This document shows, one piece after another, positions 13,471-27,400 of a stretch of 64,000 nt of DNA (position 1 is its first letter; every line of letters starts with the position of its first letter). The stretch is from the NCBI GenBank assembly GCA_002633005.1, contig NMRA01000777.1:33879-97878 (forward strand), given 5' to 3'. The translations under genes were made by a program, and so were the position numbers. The notes under the pieces were generated by a model that saw only the letters and a program-made list of their open reading frames with translations, made no database searches and was not told where the DNA came from. The stretch is from Phoronis australis (lineage: Eukaryota > Phoronida > Phoronidae).

Positions 13471-14622
13471 AAGCTGATCTCGCCGATGGTGTCCCTTTAC
13501 GATGAACACTCTGCCAACGCTACTCGTAAATTTCATAGGAAAATTTGATTCCCTCTTTATCCGGTTCATATTAAAACACGCCCATGCATCAGAAAATCTA
13601 AACTGTTTTAGACTGTGTTACTTTGCTTCAGTCTACTGGACAGAGTAGACTACTTGGTTTCTTGTGAAATTAATGTACCATGTGTACCTTACAGGTTAGC
13701 CACAGTTTTATGCCGTCAGCCACTAGCACTGAGAACACGCATACTCAGTTGCAAGGCTACACTAGATAAAGCAAGTCATCGCTGTTAAACTGTCTCTGGT
13801 AAACTCTTAACCGAAACGCATTCAGTTCAAAACATTACAAAAGCTCAATTGATTCAGAGCTGCAACCGAATGAGCCTGCAACTCAAGTCACAGGTAACGC
13901 ATACATTCACAATTTTAGGGTAGGCTAACCCCAGTAAATTCTAAAGTGTTTTCTTGAGTCTCCCCGGCGTTCGAGGATGTGCTGGTTGTTTTCCTGGAAA
14001 TTGTGCGCGACCGATTTTATTACAGTGAACAGGCTAGGTCTATTTTCAGTTTTCAGCCAGGTAAAGAGGGCGAAATGTGCACATCGCCTTTGTGCGGCAC
14101 GAGTTCTCTTTGTAAAGTGTGGCGCTTTTGTATTTCCAACAAAGTTTCAAGGTGTGTGGTGCGTCGGTAGCGAGACAGCCTCGTCCCCAAGCCTCAATAC
14201 AAGATGACACTGATTGGTTTAGTAATTTGAATGGCTAAACGATCAGCGCCATCTTGAGGCTAGGTAACGAGGCTGGTAGCGAGGATGCTCAGCTGCCTTG
14301 ACAGGGGAGAAAAATCTCCTGGGCGAGTTGGTCTAGAGGAACTTGCTCGGCAGTGATTACCTCGGCGGTGAGATAATAAGGATGTCTGAAATCTTAAAAA
14401 GACTCATTTTACGTAAAAATGATTCAAAAGCACATTTAAATGTATGAAAAAAATAATTTATTAATTGTTTAAAAAACGACAACACAAGACACAAACAACA
14501 ATTTGAACTTAATTCGCGTTGCTGGATTTCTCCGGCAGGCTTGTTCTCAGTGCATAGTAAGCATCAACTATGAAACATTCAACTGAACCCAGAACCGTGA
14601 CCTGAAGGCGTATTAGGCGGGG
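13471..14622. repeat. 1.1-kb tandem sequence, copy 1
   Basis: Starts AAGCTGATCTCGCCGATGG and ends TATTAGGCGGGG directly before N 14623. It contains a member of the GTTAGCTGGC repeat (about 13840-14066). Compared with copy 2 it has an extra segment near 13551-13583 and near 14262-14281. No gene seen in it. Confidence 0.85.
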
Positions 14623-14623
14623 N

Positions 14624-15730
14624 AAGCTGATCTCAGAAAATCACTCGCCGATGGTGTCCCTTTACGATGAACACTCTGCCAACGCTACTCGTAAATTTCA
14701 TAGGAAAATTTGATTCCCATGCATCAGAAAATCTAAACTGTTTTAGACCGTGACTGTGTTACTTTGCCTCAGTCTACTGGACAGAGTAGACTACTTGGTT
14801 TCTTGTGAAATTAATGTACCATGTGTACCTTACAGGTTAGCCACAGTTTTATGCCGTCAGTCACTAGCAGAACACACATACTCAGTTGCACGGCTACACT
14901 AGATAAATCAAGTCATCGCTGTTAAACTGTCTCTGGTAAACTCTTAACCGAAGCGCATTCAGTTCAAAACATTGCAAAAGCTCAATTGATTCAGAGCTGC
15001 AACCGAATGAGCCTGTAACTCAAGTCACAGGTAACGCATACATTCACAATTTTAGGGTAGGCTAACCCCAGTAAATTCTAAAGTTTTCTTGAGTGTCCCC
15101 GGCGTTCGAGGATGTGCTGGTTGTTTTCCTGGAAATTGAGCGCGACCGATTTTATTACAGTGAACAGCCTAGGTCTATTTTCAGTTTTCAGCCAGGTAAA
15201 GAGGGCGAAATGTGCACATCGCCTTTGTGCGGCACGAGTTCTCTTTGTAAAGTGTGGCGCTTTTGGATTTCCAACAAAGTTTCAAGGTGTGTGGTGCGTC
15301 AAGACAGCCTCGTCCCCAAGCCTCAATACAAGATGACACTGATTGGTTTAGTAATTTGAATGGCTAAACGATCAGCGCCATCTTGAGGCGAGGATGCTCA
15401 GCTGCCTTGACAGGGGAGAAAAATCTCCTGGGCGAGTTGGTCTAGAGGAACTTGCTCGGCAGTGATTTCCCCGGCGGTAAGATAATAAGGATGTCTGAAA
15501 TCTTAAAAAGACTCATTTTACGTAAAAATGATTCAAAAGCACATTTAAATGTATGAAAAAAAAAGTTATTAATTGTTTAAAAAACGACAACACAAGATAC
15601 AAACAACAATTTGAACTTAATTCGCGTTGCTGGATTTCTCCGGCAGGCTTGTTCTCAGTGCATAGTAAGCATCAACTATGAAACATTCAACTGAACCCAG
15701 AACCGTGACCTGAAGGCGTATTAGGCGGGG
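14624..15730. repeat. 1.1-kb tandem sequence, copy 2
   Basis: Starts AAGCTGATCTCAG right after N 14623 and ends TATTAGGCGGGG right before N 15731. Nearly identical to copy 1 apart from a 12-base insertion at its start, short deletions and scattered substitutions. Includes its own GTTAGCTGGC repeat (about 14980-15201). Confidence 0.85.
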
Positions 15731-16215
15731 NGAGGACAGTGGTCCCCCAAATTCGGCCAAAATTCAGGAAAACTCGGCCTAAACAAGAAAAATCGAACAT
15801 CGGAGCACACAATGAAAACATACGGGAAAAACGAACAAGAAAGAACAAAATGTGAAGACTAGATGGAGACTGGGAGAAAAGTGTTGGTGTTTGTGAGGAT
15901 GTAAGTGGCGGCAATAGGGGCAATTGGCCGGCAACGATTGGGGGGCAGGGAGGAGGCGACTGGGAGTACAAATGAAATTGACCGGTGACCGGGATAGGAA
16001 TTCACTTGCTACAGAGCAAAGGACTCATGTTCAATGCCCCCAACCCACGAACAGCCAAATCCAGATATAAGACTATATGCCAAAGCACTGCAGCCGGGAG
16101 ATCTCTATTGGGTATTTTGTAAGAATAAGTTACGCTGCACATTTGCGAATTGCATGGGATGGGGTCGTTTAAGATAACAGGGAAACCTTTGTAGTTTCAA
16201 TCAAATCCACACGAA

Positions 16216-17501
16216 TCACTTCGTTTCCTCTTCAACGGATGTGTCCGGATTGTATTTTTTTAGACCATACTGTTTCAAGAAATCTTGTAATCGATCGTTA
16301 ACAGTTTCCTTTGCTTCACTATGCGTACTTAATGCTAGGTCCAACTTGGCCTGAGATTTCTCCCTTTTAATCGCCCAATTAACACCCGCGGCATCCTCGT
16401 CCGACTTCTGTATCGAATGACCCTTTGTTGCCATATTGCGCCATCTTTTGGCAGCACCGGTCATCATTCGAGCTTTGTTGACCATTTGCACAATGGCAGC
16501 GGTTCTTGCGTTGGGTTTCGACACGGCAGAGTTTCTTCTCTTTTGAGATGTGGACGGAGGGTCATACGCTACAGTATTGTCAATGTTTGGTTTGACACTT
16601 GCAGTGTTTATTGTGGTTGTCTGAAGTGCACTAGTTACCGACTGTATACCTCCATCAATTTCATTTGTAGAGACTTCTGTTGCTTGTGGCACATTTGGCC
16701 TATTGCTTTTTGTTGGCCTTTTAGAATGGCCGAGATTTCCATTAAACGTTACTCGGGTCCTTTCCAGTGACGTTTTCGGTCTGTTTAAAACGTCATCGTC
16801 TTTGCCGTCGGGGAGATTTGGTGATTCACTGCTCAGTGGAATCGTCGACACAGGTCGTCGATGAAATAACTCCTTTTTTGAGGAAACACTTTCCATCACC
16901 GAGTCCGTTTCATCATTGAGATCATTATCTTGAAAATCGCTTTGATTTTGGCTGTTCCTCGACAAAACTCGAGCAATCACACCATCGAATCCAATAGGTG
17001 TCGCTGTTGATGCTCGTTTTACAGGACTCGTTTTCGGTCTCCGAGATTTGTTGGATGACGCAAAACTTTCAGTCTCACTTTCAACATCCGACGCGTCGTT
17101 CCTCCTCACACTTGGCTCGAACGCTGATTTAACGCGCCTGAATTTCCCGAATCGTCTGCTCTTTTGTCTCTCCCCGTACATGAACGTCGGGTCACTATCA
17201 TCGCGTGCCCGTAATACCTTTTCTTTTGGGGCCAAGCCAAGTGGACTGTGCCCGCTGTGTGCACTGATGTGCTCAAGCACAAGCTGTGTCCTGCGCTTTT
17301 CTTGGGCGCTCGTCCGCACAGCATGCTGCCGCTCACGATCTATTGATTTAAGTTGACGATCTAGACGCGCTTTTTCAATGGTATTCAGTCTGTGAGCCTT
17401 CTGAACACGTGTAGAATTACAACTTGGCGCTTCTCTGGTCGGCATGACGTTTCTCTTAATCGGCCGAGTGCCTTTTGAAGTCAATATAGCATTGTCAGCA
17501 T
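16216..17501 (-). CDS. Terminal coding exon of an unrecognised basic, disordered protein
   Basis: An open frame of about 428 codons ends with TGA at 16216-16218. No ATG opens the frame. Reading back, it runs into a 3' splice site (TTTGGCAG, exon starting at 17501 with two bases completing a codon), so upstream exons lie at higher coordinates and were not found. The N-terminal part (to about residue 100) is rich in K, R, E and Q and likely a coiled coil (around KARLDRQLKSIDRERQ). The middle is low-complexity and Ser/Arg/Asp-rich with two similar motifs (RRPKTSPVKR and NRPKTSLERT). A more ordered C-terminus includes KRWRNMATKG and NDRLQDFLKQYGLKKY. The length of frame and protein-like composition support coding. 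No family is recognised. RPKT-type motifs remind me of ciliary or cytoskeletal scaffold proteins, but that is a guess. Confidence 0.75.
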
Positions 17502-17599
17502 CTGCCAAATAAAATTTCAATTCATTGAAGGTACTTGTTTTAAGTTGTCAACCAATATGTTATGCATTTACCAAAATAAAATACGCGATCTGAACAATA

Positions 17600-17834
17600 T
17601 AATTTTCTCATAATATTCGTTGTCGTGATAAGAATCTATTTCCATTACCAACTGAAGTCACAAGCAATGCGCCCAAGCGTCACTTTCGAATTCGTAAAAC
17701 TTAAGGGTTGGGCAACCCCAATAAACCCTTAAGCCGCGTTTTCTTGAGTCGCTGACGATGTTCTAATTGGTAACAGAAACCGAATCCTTAAAGATAAAAG
17801 GCTTAATACGATTTTCTTTTTTAGCCAGCTAAAC
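17600..17834. repeat. Dispersed repeat family GTTAGCTGGC, copy at 17.6 kb
   Basis: Contains GTGATAAGAATCTATTTCC, GTCACAAGCAATGC, GGGCAACCCCAATAAACCC and GTTTTCTTGAGTCGCTGA. Ends at the right tip TTTTTTAGCCAGCTAAAC. The centre holds the perfect inverted pair CTTAAGGGTT/AACCCTTAAG. Confidence 0.6.
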
Positions 17835-20800
17835 AGAGTTCCAGAAGGCAGCCCAAGTCAATTCAGTATGACGTGAACTTTTGCAATATCGTACACGCTC
17901 AGTGTGTAACGACAATATAGCAGTGTTCATCAGTTTATCATTAGCCAATAATGGAGTATATGTTTGAATGTTCACCAGGATCTAAACTGCTTTCAAAATG
18001 AACAATATGACTTATATGACTAAAACGACAATAACGAACTTCACGAAAATGTACTGGGGCAAGTAGGGGTGTGAAGTAGTTTCGTATTTGCGGTATCCAT
18101 CAGTCAGCTGTTGAGCAAGCAAACGTGACTGAAAATCTTGATCAGCTTCCGTTTATTTTAATCGCTTAAGTTTCCGTGTCGGGTGGGAAAAACGTTTGGG
18201 GAAGCTTGGAATTATTACCGACAATACACGCCAATGTTTCAATAAACATTTACTGATCACGCAACATCAGTTACACATTCACTGCAAATGCGCAACGGGA
18301 GACAATGACTTTTTCAGCTTACCTGGAGTATTTTTGAGTGCGAATTACAAATAACGAGTGAATGACTGGACTTCTATTACAAAAGTGGCTGGTATAATTA
18401 GTGTAAGAAATTAACACTCTATTTAATGTAATAACTGTTTTATTACCATTGAACCAGGGATTTGTACTTTAGTTTAAAGTTCTGTAATTCAAACTTTTCA
18501 AATTCCCTCTCCCTTCCGGAAACGATACTCGGTAAAGCACACTCAACGTTTATTGTTCAGAGAAGGTGCAAAATGAGGATTTTACAGAAGGTAGATCGAT
18601 AGTGCGTCTTTGAATTCTATCACTTACCGAAAAAACTGACAGGGCCAAGTGGCCGAGCCAAGTGACCTGCGGGCCAAGACACCGGGCGAAGCCAAGATTG
18701 AACCTAGCCTCAAACAATACCAGGCCAAGAAGCCATTTCAAATGTGAGTGTGGAACAAGTCGAGATCATCTTGATATATAAGGGTAGTTGACCTAACCCA
18801 AAAGTTGTTTCTGATTGAAGACATAGCAATGTAACCAGCACGTGATTAGTGAGCTGTCAAGCTTTCCCAGATTAATGTTTTATTTAATGAATCAAATTTA
18901 AATGAAAAATTAAGCAAACAAGTTCCAAATGGGCTTACCGTTTCTGTCGTTTTACCAATTTGGTGTTCTTCGCACTGTATGTGTTAAACATTCTGCGTAC
19001 GTTTAATTTCTGTAATGGTTATTTATTGTTATTTTGAATAATATCAATGCTTAGCAACACACTGATAACGATAATCGTTGAACCAACACGGACTACCGTA
19101 GCTGCCAAAACGGGTTCGTAAATTAAAAAACCGAGTAGGTGTTGATCCTGTCGAGGGAACAGGAGATAAATCTGTTGTCAAATTAGGACTGGAGTGACTA
19201 AATAGACAAAGAACACCGACACATTCACAATAGTAAGTGATTATTTATAGCAAAGTTAATATTTACATCTCGAAGGGGGGTTAACATAGAGGGCACTTAA
19301 AAATTTTGTACATGAGCAAAATAACCTTTCGCTTGCCTGTGCAAATTTCGATCTAGCAAAAGCGAATATTACATGAATGAAAATAAACACATAGATGTCT
19401 CGTTGTGTTCATGGGTGCCCACCTGAACACACGCTCATTTTTTGTGAGTAAGTTCGTCTACACTGGTCACGCATTAACAAAATAGGAATCAAATACCAGT
19501 CGACAAATATTTAAAGAAATTGCTAACCAATTGCCAGTATACTTTACTGTCTTGTGTCAACCTACAAAAGTACGTTTTCCAAAATCAGATTTCTTGCATG
19601 AGGTAATAATTAATTTTATTAATCTTCACCATGGATTCAAAATATGAGTAGAGCGGTGTATATCTTACACATATCTATACAAGTTCTTTGATACGTTATC
19701 GTCATTGATTTTACATGAGACTTACTAATATAGTGATTTCGAAATGCTCTTCATAAGCCAGAGATGGGCATTAGTGTTCGCAAGGTAAGACATAAAGTTT
19801 ACTCAACAGTCAACCGAACTGTCACTGTAAACATTCAGTCATATATTTACTGTAACCTTGGAACTTAGTGTGTAAGATCCGACGCAAAGCCAATAAGATA
19901 AGTCAGTAGATCACTGATTACACTTTGTTTCATAACAACCGGGACAAGCTGGTGATATTCTGTCACCAGTGTACGAGGGACCTAGTGGCTGACAGTTAAA
20001 TGGCCGGGCTTCCACGAAGAGTCACACGAAATAACTCCTGCGTTTATAAGAACTTGTTTCTCACAACTTTAAAACACATTCAAAGCATTTGATTTACATT
20101 CTAAGCATTCCAGTAAATTTCCTGCATTTAATTGTGGTCACTGCAAGTGAAGCTTTGCTGGCGGTCTGCATCTTAAAACATGAATAGCCTAGAGTAAAGG
20201 ACATAATTAATCTGTCGGATGGTGTTTCGAAAAGTAACTTGATGAATTCAAGACAAAGTTAATAGTTAAATGAAAAGCTGCCTATTGTTCTGTATGAAAT
20301 CGCCAGACACGGTGGATAACGACAGGTTTTTTATGGTTACTAACGACACAGTGGAGAACGCGTTTTCTTTAAGGACTACTTTGAAGCGTAACAAGTATTT
20401 CCTTAGTTCACAATTTGTACAAAAATTCTCACCTTAAGTGGAATTCGGGCACTGGGCCAGCTGTATCAGTAATCCGCCGACTGCTGACAGCTCTTTACTG
20501 TCGCTAAGCTGTGCTACACATTAACTCCAGTGCACTTTTTATCTCCAGCAAAGAAAATCTTGTAGAAAGCTGATACGGCATCGAATAATAAACGAACATT
20601 TACGTTTATTCGCAAATAAACAAACGACGAATTGTTCGACCAAATAATCCGTTCTTGTGAATGATTCGACTGGCATAAACACATTCACGAACTGTTCGCC
20701 GCGATATTTATCGTCTTTACGCGCATTCATCCAAGGACATTCCCTCACTTCCTTCAACCACCACAAGAGGTCACGTGTTAATCTAACTGTACATTAAGCA

Positions 20801-22480
20801 GTATAATTAAATAATACATACATATAAAACTAGCAATAGAAATCGTTATTCATAATCTGTCGGCGTGTAACTTGTGCCTTTATGGATTTGATTGAACGAA
20901 CTAAATAAAATATAGAGAAAAGGCTTACGCGTTTACATAGGCTATGTAGTGTATAATCGCAGTGCCTTTGAATTGATCAGCTGTTTATACAACAAACAAG
21001 GAGCATAATGACTGGAGGGATTGAAACGAACTCGAAGTTTGACAGCATACTAGAGGGTGGATGTTTTTCTATTCAGCGATATAAAAAGAGAGCTTATGTT
21101 TTATCGAACAAAGCGTTGGTAAATTTCAACACGTCTTATATTTGTTAACGCTTACGTTTGTAGAGAGGTGACAGACAGCAAACACAAAACATTTAATTCT
21201 TCATTCTATTGCTTTTGTACACCAATGAAATTAAACGCCAATTTAAGCCCTTAGATTAAGAGTTGCGAAATTTGTAATATGCTAATTTTTCACTAGTTTA
21301 GCCAGCAGTATAAGCGGCAAGTAAAATTCCGTTATCCACAAAAGTAAAGAGTAAGGATATTTAACCTTTTACAAACGCGGTTTGGAGTGTGTAGATGTCA
21401 TGCAATAACATTTGCAAACGTTTTCATTATTTACAAAAAGGTAATCGGTCTTTGAAAGATGGAAAAAATACCGTTTTGGAATCTGTGTTTGTCCGAAATA
21501 ACAGTAGAATTACAGTCGTGACCGATGAAAGTCTATACATGACGGTAACAGTACATTTGCAGCAGTTGCACTCTTACTTTACAAATCTGACAGTTGAGCT
21601 CACGAACAGGGCATTCATAGAAATGAATTCGTGTATCACCATTCTCTGAAATGGCTAGTTTTATCTCGTTCGGTTAGGGTAGTCGTAGTGAAATATATAT
21701 GAAGAAAAATTCCCATATATATCTTTAAATCTTTCATTGCAACATGGCCCGTTGATGTCACGCTATTTTCGTACCACGTGACTGATTGCTTCTCGGTAAC
21801 TGTGTTTTCAAATCAGTCACCGACTTACGGATGCTTTACCTAACATAAGTTGAAAAATATCTAATGTTTTTCTAAGCCTCAAAACAAATGTCCTAACTTT
21901 GTTAATTGAATTATTAATGTACAACAAACCAGTGTCTTCTGTCAAAACAACTTTTAATTTAGACAATTTACCGTTAAAATCGGAAACCTCGTGTTCTTAA
22001 CTCAGTTTAGAGAATTGACGACAACGTATTTTATTGTTTTATACTTGTGGTCAAAGCTGGTCAAAGTCTGCCCTGTTCAGTTATAATCACAAAGATGTGT
22101 TTTTGAAAAAGGAAGTTTTTCTTTACATTATAGAAAGTTTCCGTCCACAAATGTCCTTTCGGTATCGCCTTTCAGTCCACACGACTACGCTACGTTTTCA
22201 ATACGTTTTACGCGCACATGTATCGGTTCATATCATTTTCGCAATTCACACAAATACACGCAACGTCAGTCTTTTTGAAAAGTTGCGTTTTCATAGTCCT
22301 CGCGAGTACACGCACAGTGAAAACAACGTTGTTAAATAATTCCATCCTGAAAAACGTTTAAAAAGTTACATTTCCAATGGATTCGTGTGAACATGAGACG
22401 CGATGGTACGAAAACGATATAATGTGGAGCCGGTGAACGGTTCTGACTTCCCTTGCACTTTATGTTTACAATTTCTCAGT
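17835..22480. other. No gene recognised in 17.8-22.5 kb
   Basis: AT-rich with short hairpins (for example around 20583-20615 and 21690-21722). Upstream exons of the 16.2-17.5 kb gene may be hidden here. Confidence 0.5.
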
Positions 22481-24308
22481 GTATCTGTGTTGTTTTCGCT
22501 TGTCATTGCAAGTATGATTACGTCACACGAATATTGATGAAGATAGTGCCCGGCTTCAGACAGTGGTTCCGCCCTAGTAATTTCTAGTTTAAATTTTGAC
22601 TTTGGTATTATTACATTATGTGAATGGTGCAGGGAAAAACGGTCGAGTTGCTTTAATGTAAGAAGGTTTTCAGATTGTTTTGCATTGGAAGTGCTTTCTA
22701 GTTTAGTTTTGTTTCCGGTAACTAGGCTAATATCGTAGAGCATCTTGGTTGCTTTGCTGATCAAATCACAAGTGTCCAATCATTTGTAATATGAAATCGA
22801 GTATATGCATCATACGACCGAATGAATTTCTTGTAAAATAGTCACGTGACAGCTTTTATATTGAAATCCGTGGAACATCTGCGATGGGTTTCGGGAAATC
22901 GGTATTCCAACCAGATTAAATGAAGGACTGTGATCCGAAGACCTACTTGCTAAAAAAGTTAGTGTAGCCGGGGTGAGGCGTGTGCTTCGCTTGTAATACA
23001 CAGCGTTACGTCCAGATTTGCGTGATCTCGTGTTTTCGCGAGTTACTTGCGCGTACATCCTAGAGAACGTGACGAGTGGTGACGAGGACAGATACCCCAC
23101 AATTATCTGCGGTCATTATGGGGTTATGCGGTGTGATGTACTAAAATGACGCAAACAAAAGGAAGTTAATGAACGGAATTACGCTTTCCTTTCGTCAACT
23201 TCAAGTTGTCCTTCTGGGCTGAGCTGCATAAAGCTTCGAGTTATCCGCTGGATAAGTTTGATTGTTGCATAACGTCAGGCACATTGTTCAAGGTGACGCG
23301 TGATAATGCGACGTCATTGCTACTATACGGCGTATAACTTTTATGCAACTAGGCCCAGGTGTAATAAACAGGCGCAAGACACTTTGGCGTGCAGTCATTA
23401 AATTAATTTACTATCACAACTTTGAAGCCTGTGAAAGAATAAGCTCGCAAATAAGACCAGAACGTATATTATCAGTTACATTTTCAATTAAGGCAATCTC
23501 TGGTACAAATATTGTTCAAGAAAGTTTAACAGGTGGAATGACATAGGTGAATTAAAGTAAATAATTAAAAACTAAAGAATCTTTAACCAAAGGGCATGAC
23601 TACAGTTTTGTCCGTGGTTGCTAACGACATTTACAAGGGTCGTAAACACAACAGACGAGAGGTAAAAGAAATAATTATCGCTAAAGCGCGAGAAGAGCGA
23701 TCAAAGCGAAGACGTAAAAAGGTAAAATGAATAACTTTAAAACCAAACGATTCGCCAACGAGTCTTCCTGACTGACTGAAGTCACTTGTTGAAGAATAAT
23801 TTCGCTTCAACGTTTTGCCTGTTGACAGGTTTTACATTTCGGTTTTTGTTACATTTTACCTACTTGAGAAGTTACTGAAAATACAATGCCACAACCCAAC
23901 TGGCTCTTATAAAACAAAGTTTCTCAAAGATATGATAGCTGTAAGAGAAATTTCTTGCCTCTGGGAGTCAATGGTGTTCAATAGCGATCGGTAACAGAGA
24001 GAGCTCGTAGAGTCAGCCCCACCATGGCCGGGCGAATTTGGCGAGATCACGCAACAGATCGAGCAAGTGAAAGGCGAGTGAAGCTCTCAGTCTTACAAAA
24101 ATAAACTTGCAAAATGGCAGCCATTGAAGTGTATGTCGGTAAGACTGGAATGAAGAATCATGCGAGAAAGCTGTGTGTGAACCCTCTATTCCTGTTCCAT
24201 AGTAAGCCAAAATGTTTCGTCCAAAGTGTGTTGCGAGTGACTTGCGTTACCGAACGCGCCCTCGCACAGTCATCAGCGCCACCACCTCAGCTCAGTCGAT
24301 TGGTTCTG
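22480..24308. repeat. 3' flank of copy A, inside duplicated unit 1
   Basis: Aligns with 39285-46436 in pieces: 22505-22630 with 39315-39405, 22770-22990 with 39575-39815, and 23580-24060 with 45700-46190. Contains no recognised gene. Confidence 0.6.
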
Positions 24309-24494
24309 TTACTGTCTTAATTGCTCCACACTCTCGTAGACCGCTTTTACGAGATCCACATGTCGCTGTTCAATTAGGCAGAAACCGAGTGGAGACATGA
24401 AGTTTGTGAGGTAACTGAAGCCTAGTCGGGTGTCTATGTCTCCAAATACACTTTTACACCCATAACCAAAGTGACCGAAGCATGTGTAATTAGT
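24309..24494 (-). CDS. Copy A exon 9: HFG motif and stop
   Basis: Encodes TNYTCFGHFGYGCKSVFGD, with HFG replacing the KTG box, then LGFSYLTNFMSP and a C-terminal helix ending EQLRQ and a stop. Acceptor TGTTTCAG. Confidence 0.9.
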   Translation of the reverse strand, partial: TNYTCFGHFGYGCKSVFGDIDTRLGFSYLTNFMSPLGFCLIEQRHVDLVKAVYESVEQLRQ

Positions 24495-27400
24495 CTGAAA
24501 CAATAAATGAAATAGTAAAGTTGGAAATTGAAACCACCACAGACTCGGAGGTCACAAACATTTTTGATGTCAAAACTACAAACACGCGAGACTACGGGTT
24601 AGAAAGACACGATATACCTCGGTCTCTTTTTCATCTCTGGTCACGAGCTTGTGACGCATGTATATCAGCGGGGACATTTGTCGATCACAAACAATTTTAT
24701 TTCAAGACTCTGTGCGCCCTCAGTCGACTGACTGTCTTACCGCGGATATCCAGGGATGAAGTAGGAGCACTCCCGGACCAAACGTGGCTTCCATAGGGAT
24801 TACTTTGTCAGGTCCTGATACTTCCACGGTATTAAGACGCTTGATAGCCTCCTTTGACAAAAGAACACGACCGTCACTGGCCTTGCCACCTGATGCCAAT
24901 ATACCGGCGACCTTGAATGAATGAAAACGGCAGTATCACTGAGGACTGACTTCGTAACAAATGAAATTCAACAGATTCCTGCGTCTAACTCTTGGTGCTT
25001 TTATTAAAAAATTTCTACAGTGCACATGATATTGTTGAAACAAAGATCTACTATGTCACAGTTCTACTGTGTCACAGATCTACTGTGTCACAGACCTACT
25101 GTGTTACAGGTCTACTGTGTCTCCATAGATTATAGACAACAGATTCACAACTACATTTTCTTGCGTACTATCCCCGAGGAGGCACCGCTCCCCTAAATTA
25201 TCTGTACCAGTTTCCGATTAGTGTATTGTAACGACACAACAGCCGACCATGATTAGCAGACGACGTACTTGCCGGAAATAACACCAGACAATTTGGCCAG
25301 GCGTCGGTAGTGAATATGACGTCATTGCTTCTGTAAGAGCACAGATTTCGTCCGTTGAAAGTATACGGAATTGACGGTCCATGTACTATAGTCTATGGTG
25401 TTACAGGTCTACTGTGTCACAGATCTACAGTGTCACCGATCTACAGTGCCAAAAATTTCTCATTTTACAAAATACTCATTGATTTCTGCCTTCAAAAATT
25501 AGAGGTGACCTATAATCGATAAGAAGCATATCAGTTTTGAAAGTCGAATTTAAGTTGCTCGGTATCCTATATTCTGTATAAAAGTCAAGGCCGTTTTTCT
25601 CCACCATCTCCAATCTGGTGCCACAAATTTTGCTCACACCCTCGCCAACACAATTTGTCTACTGCAACTTACGTAGTATCTTATACAACTGGTAGTGTTG
25701 AAAGCTGATCATTTATTGCTCATTTTCGTTACACTTTTGAACACTCATTTCCAGCACAAGGTAAAAAAATGAGCCCATAACAAGGAAGAAACCCACACAA
25801 TGCCCAGCCCATTTGAGCAGACGATATCCTTCAACTATCTCGTCTGTCAAGCTCTCACCTTAGCTGCAGCAGCGGCAGTGCCGTAACCATGGAACGAGAC
25901 GATTCCAACGGACCGGTAGTCTGGATGATTGGCCTGCAAGAGATGTAAAGAAGGGGTTAAACATTCAAAATTACCCCGTGAACAATGCAACTTGTTAAAC
26001 TCGGATTTGTGCTAGCCTAAATTATAAAGGTGTCACGTTAGTGTACTTTTGTAATTTCAAACAAGTATTAGTTACATAATATGTTATATCCTATTTTGTA
26101 TCCAACAGGAAATGGAGAAGGGCAAAATACATGGGATCGTGTAGATGGCCTTTCACACAACATGCGCGCACCCAGACTTTAATATGGGGGGCTCGACAAA
26201 GTGGACCTATTTCTAACAAAAAAGCGGGAGGACTAAAAAAAACGGGGTACCACCTTCAGGCCTGTCAACTCTGCGTTCGAGCCCCCCGAGCCCTCCCGAG
26301 TTCTCCGCTTTCATGAAAACAGGAATGGTATCATTATGCTTCTTTCTGAAAATGTTTGCAGTAAAAGTAAGTTTTTGCTGCGTCTACGAGCAAGATTTTG
26401 CAGTTAATTCTTTTGTTTGCTTTTCAAAGTGGCAAATGAAAGAAAACAGAAAATGTCATCTTCAAGCCTTGGCGATCCTGGAACACTCGTCCATTTATGT
26501 TAAAAGCCTGTCACACTTCCATCCACTAAAACTTTCACATGTGAGGATCAATCCACACTTGATAAGTAATGGAATATGTTCACAAAAGCGAGTCCTCGTT
26601 AATAGATGTTTATTCTGTTTCTATATCCAGAGGCGTACTTGCGCTTACCGTCGCATGAAAGTCCGACTTCAAATTCTTGAACACCTTCTTGAGCATTTCC
26701 GAGGGCATCAATTCCCGTATGGTCTGTGAAATTGAATTCTGGGTGATCATGTTGTAAAATGTCATGGTTCTCGTGGATTCCCTGGCGAGACGATAGTTTT
26801 CTGCAAATGGGAGGCCCACGAAAAAATCGACACCAAACGGCTTGGCTATTTCTTCTTTGAAGAACACCTGCGCGCTGCGATGTTTAGGATCCGCCCGGCG
26901 TATTAGCTGGTCCACGTAAAGGCCAAATGTTAAAGCGTGATAACCAGATCCGGTACCTTTAAGAAAAAGTAACTACATCTCAAGGGGAGCATACGCTATG
27001 GTCATCGTAGACAGTACGTGATACTATGAAATTTAAAATTCTGACGTTGAATGGGACGTTATATTCATGCCTATAAATGTGCGCACCCAGCTTAAAATAT
27101 AGGGGGGTTCGAATTTTTAATATGTGGACCTTTTACTTAGAAAAAATAAAACGGGGACTAAACAAAAAACGGGTTACTACGTTCGAACCCTTGAATTGTG
27201 CATTAGCGCCGAATTCCTGTGGTCGTTTGTCTCGTTTTCTCTGACTTTATTTCTCGGGGGCGGACCTTTTCGCCCACTTCGCCCCATGGGGAGGGGGCTT
27301 GTTCGAGCCCCCCCCCTGGGTGCGCCCATGCTACTCAAATGTCAATATCGGAACATCACAAAATTTTCAGCATTGTTTTCAACTATCACTAAAATATTTG

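Noticed and set aside
15687-15971. Proline-rich open frame on the minus strand
   Set aside because: It crosses an N at 15731 and the end of the 1.1-kb repeat; the frame is an artefact of low-complexity sequence.
17700-17736. Telomere-like TTAGGG and CCCTAA motifs here and at 13.9, 15.0 and 60.8 kb
   Set aside because: Single motifs within the GTTAGCTGGC repeat family; no tandem array.
22366-22779. 137-codon open frame on the minus strand
   Set aside because: The matching region of the other unit (39.3-39.6 kb) does not preserve the frame.
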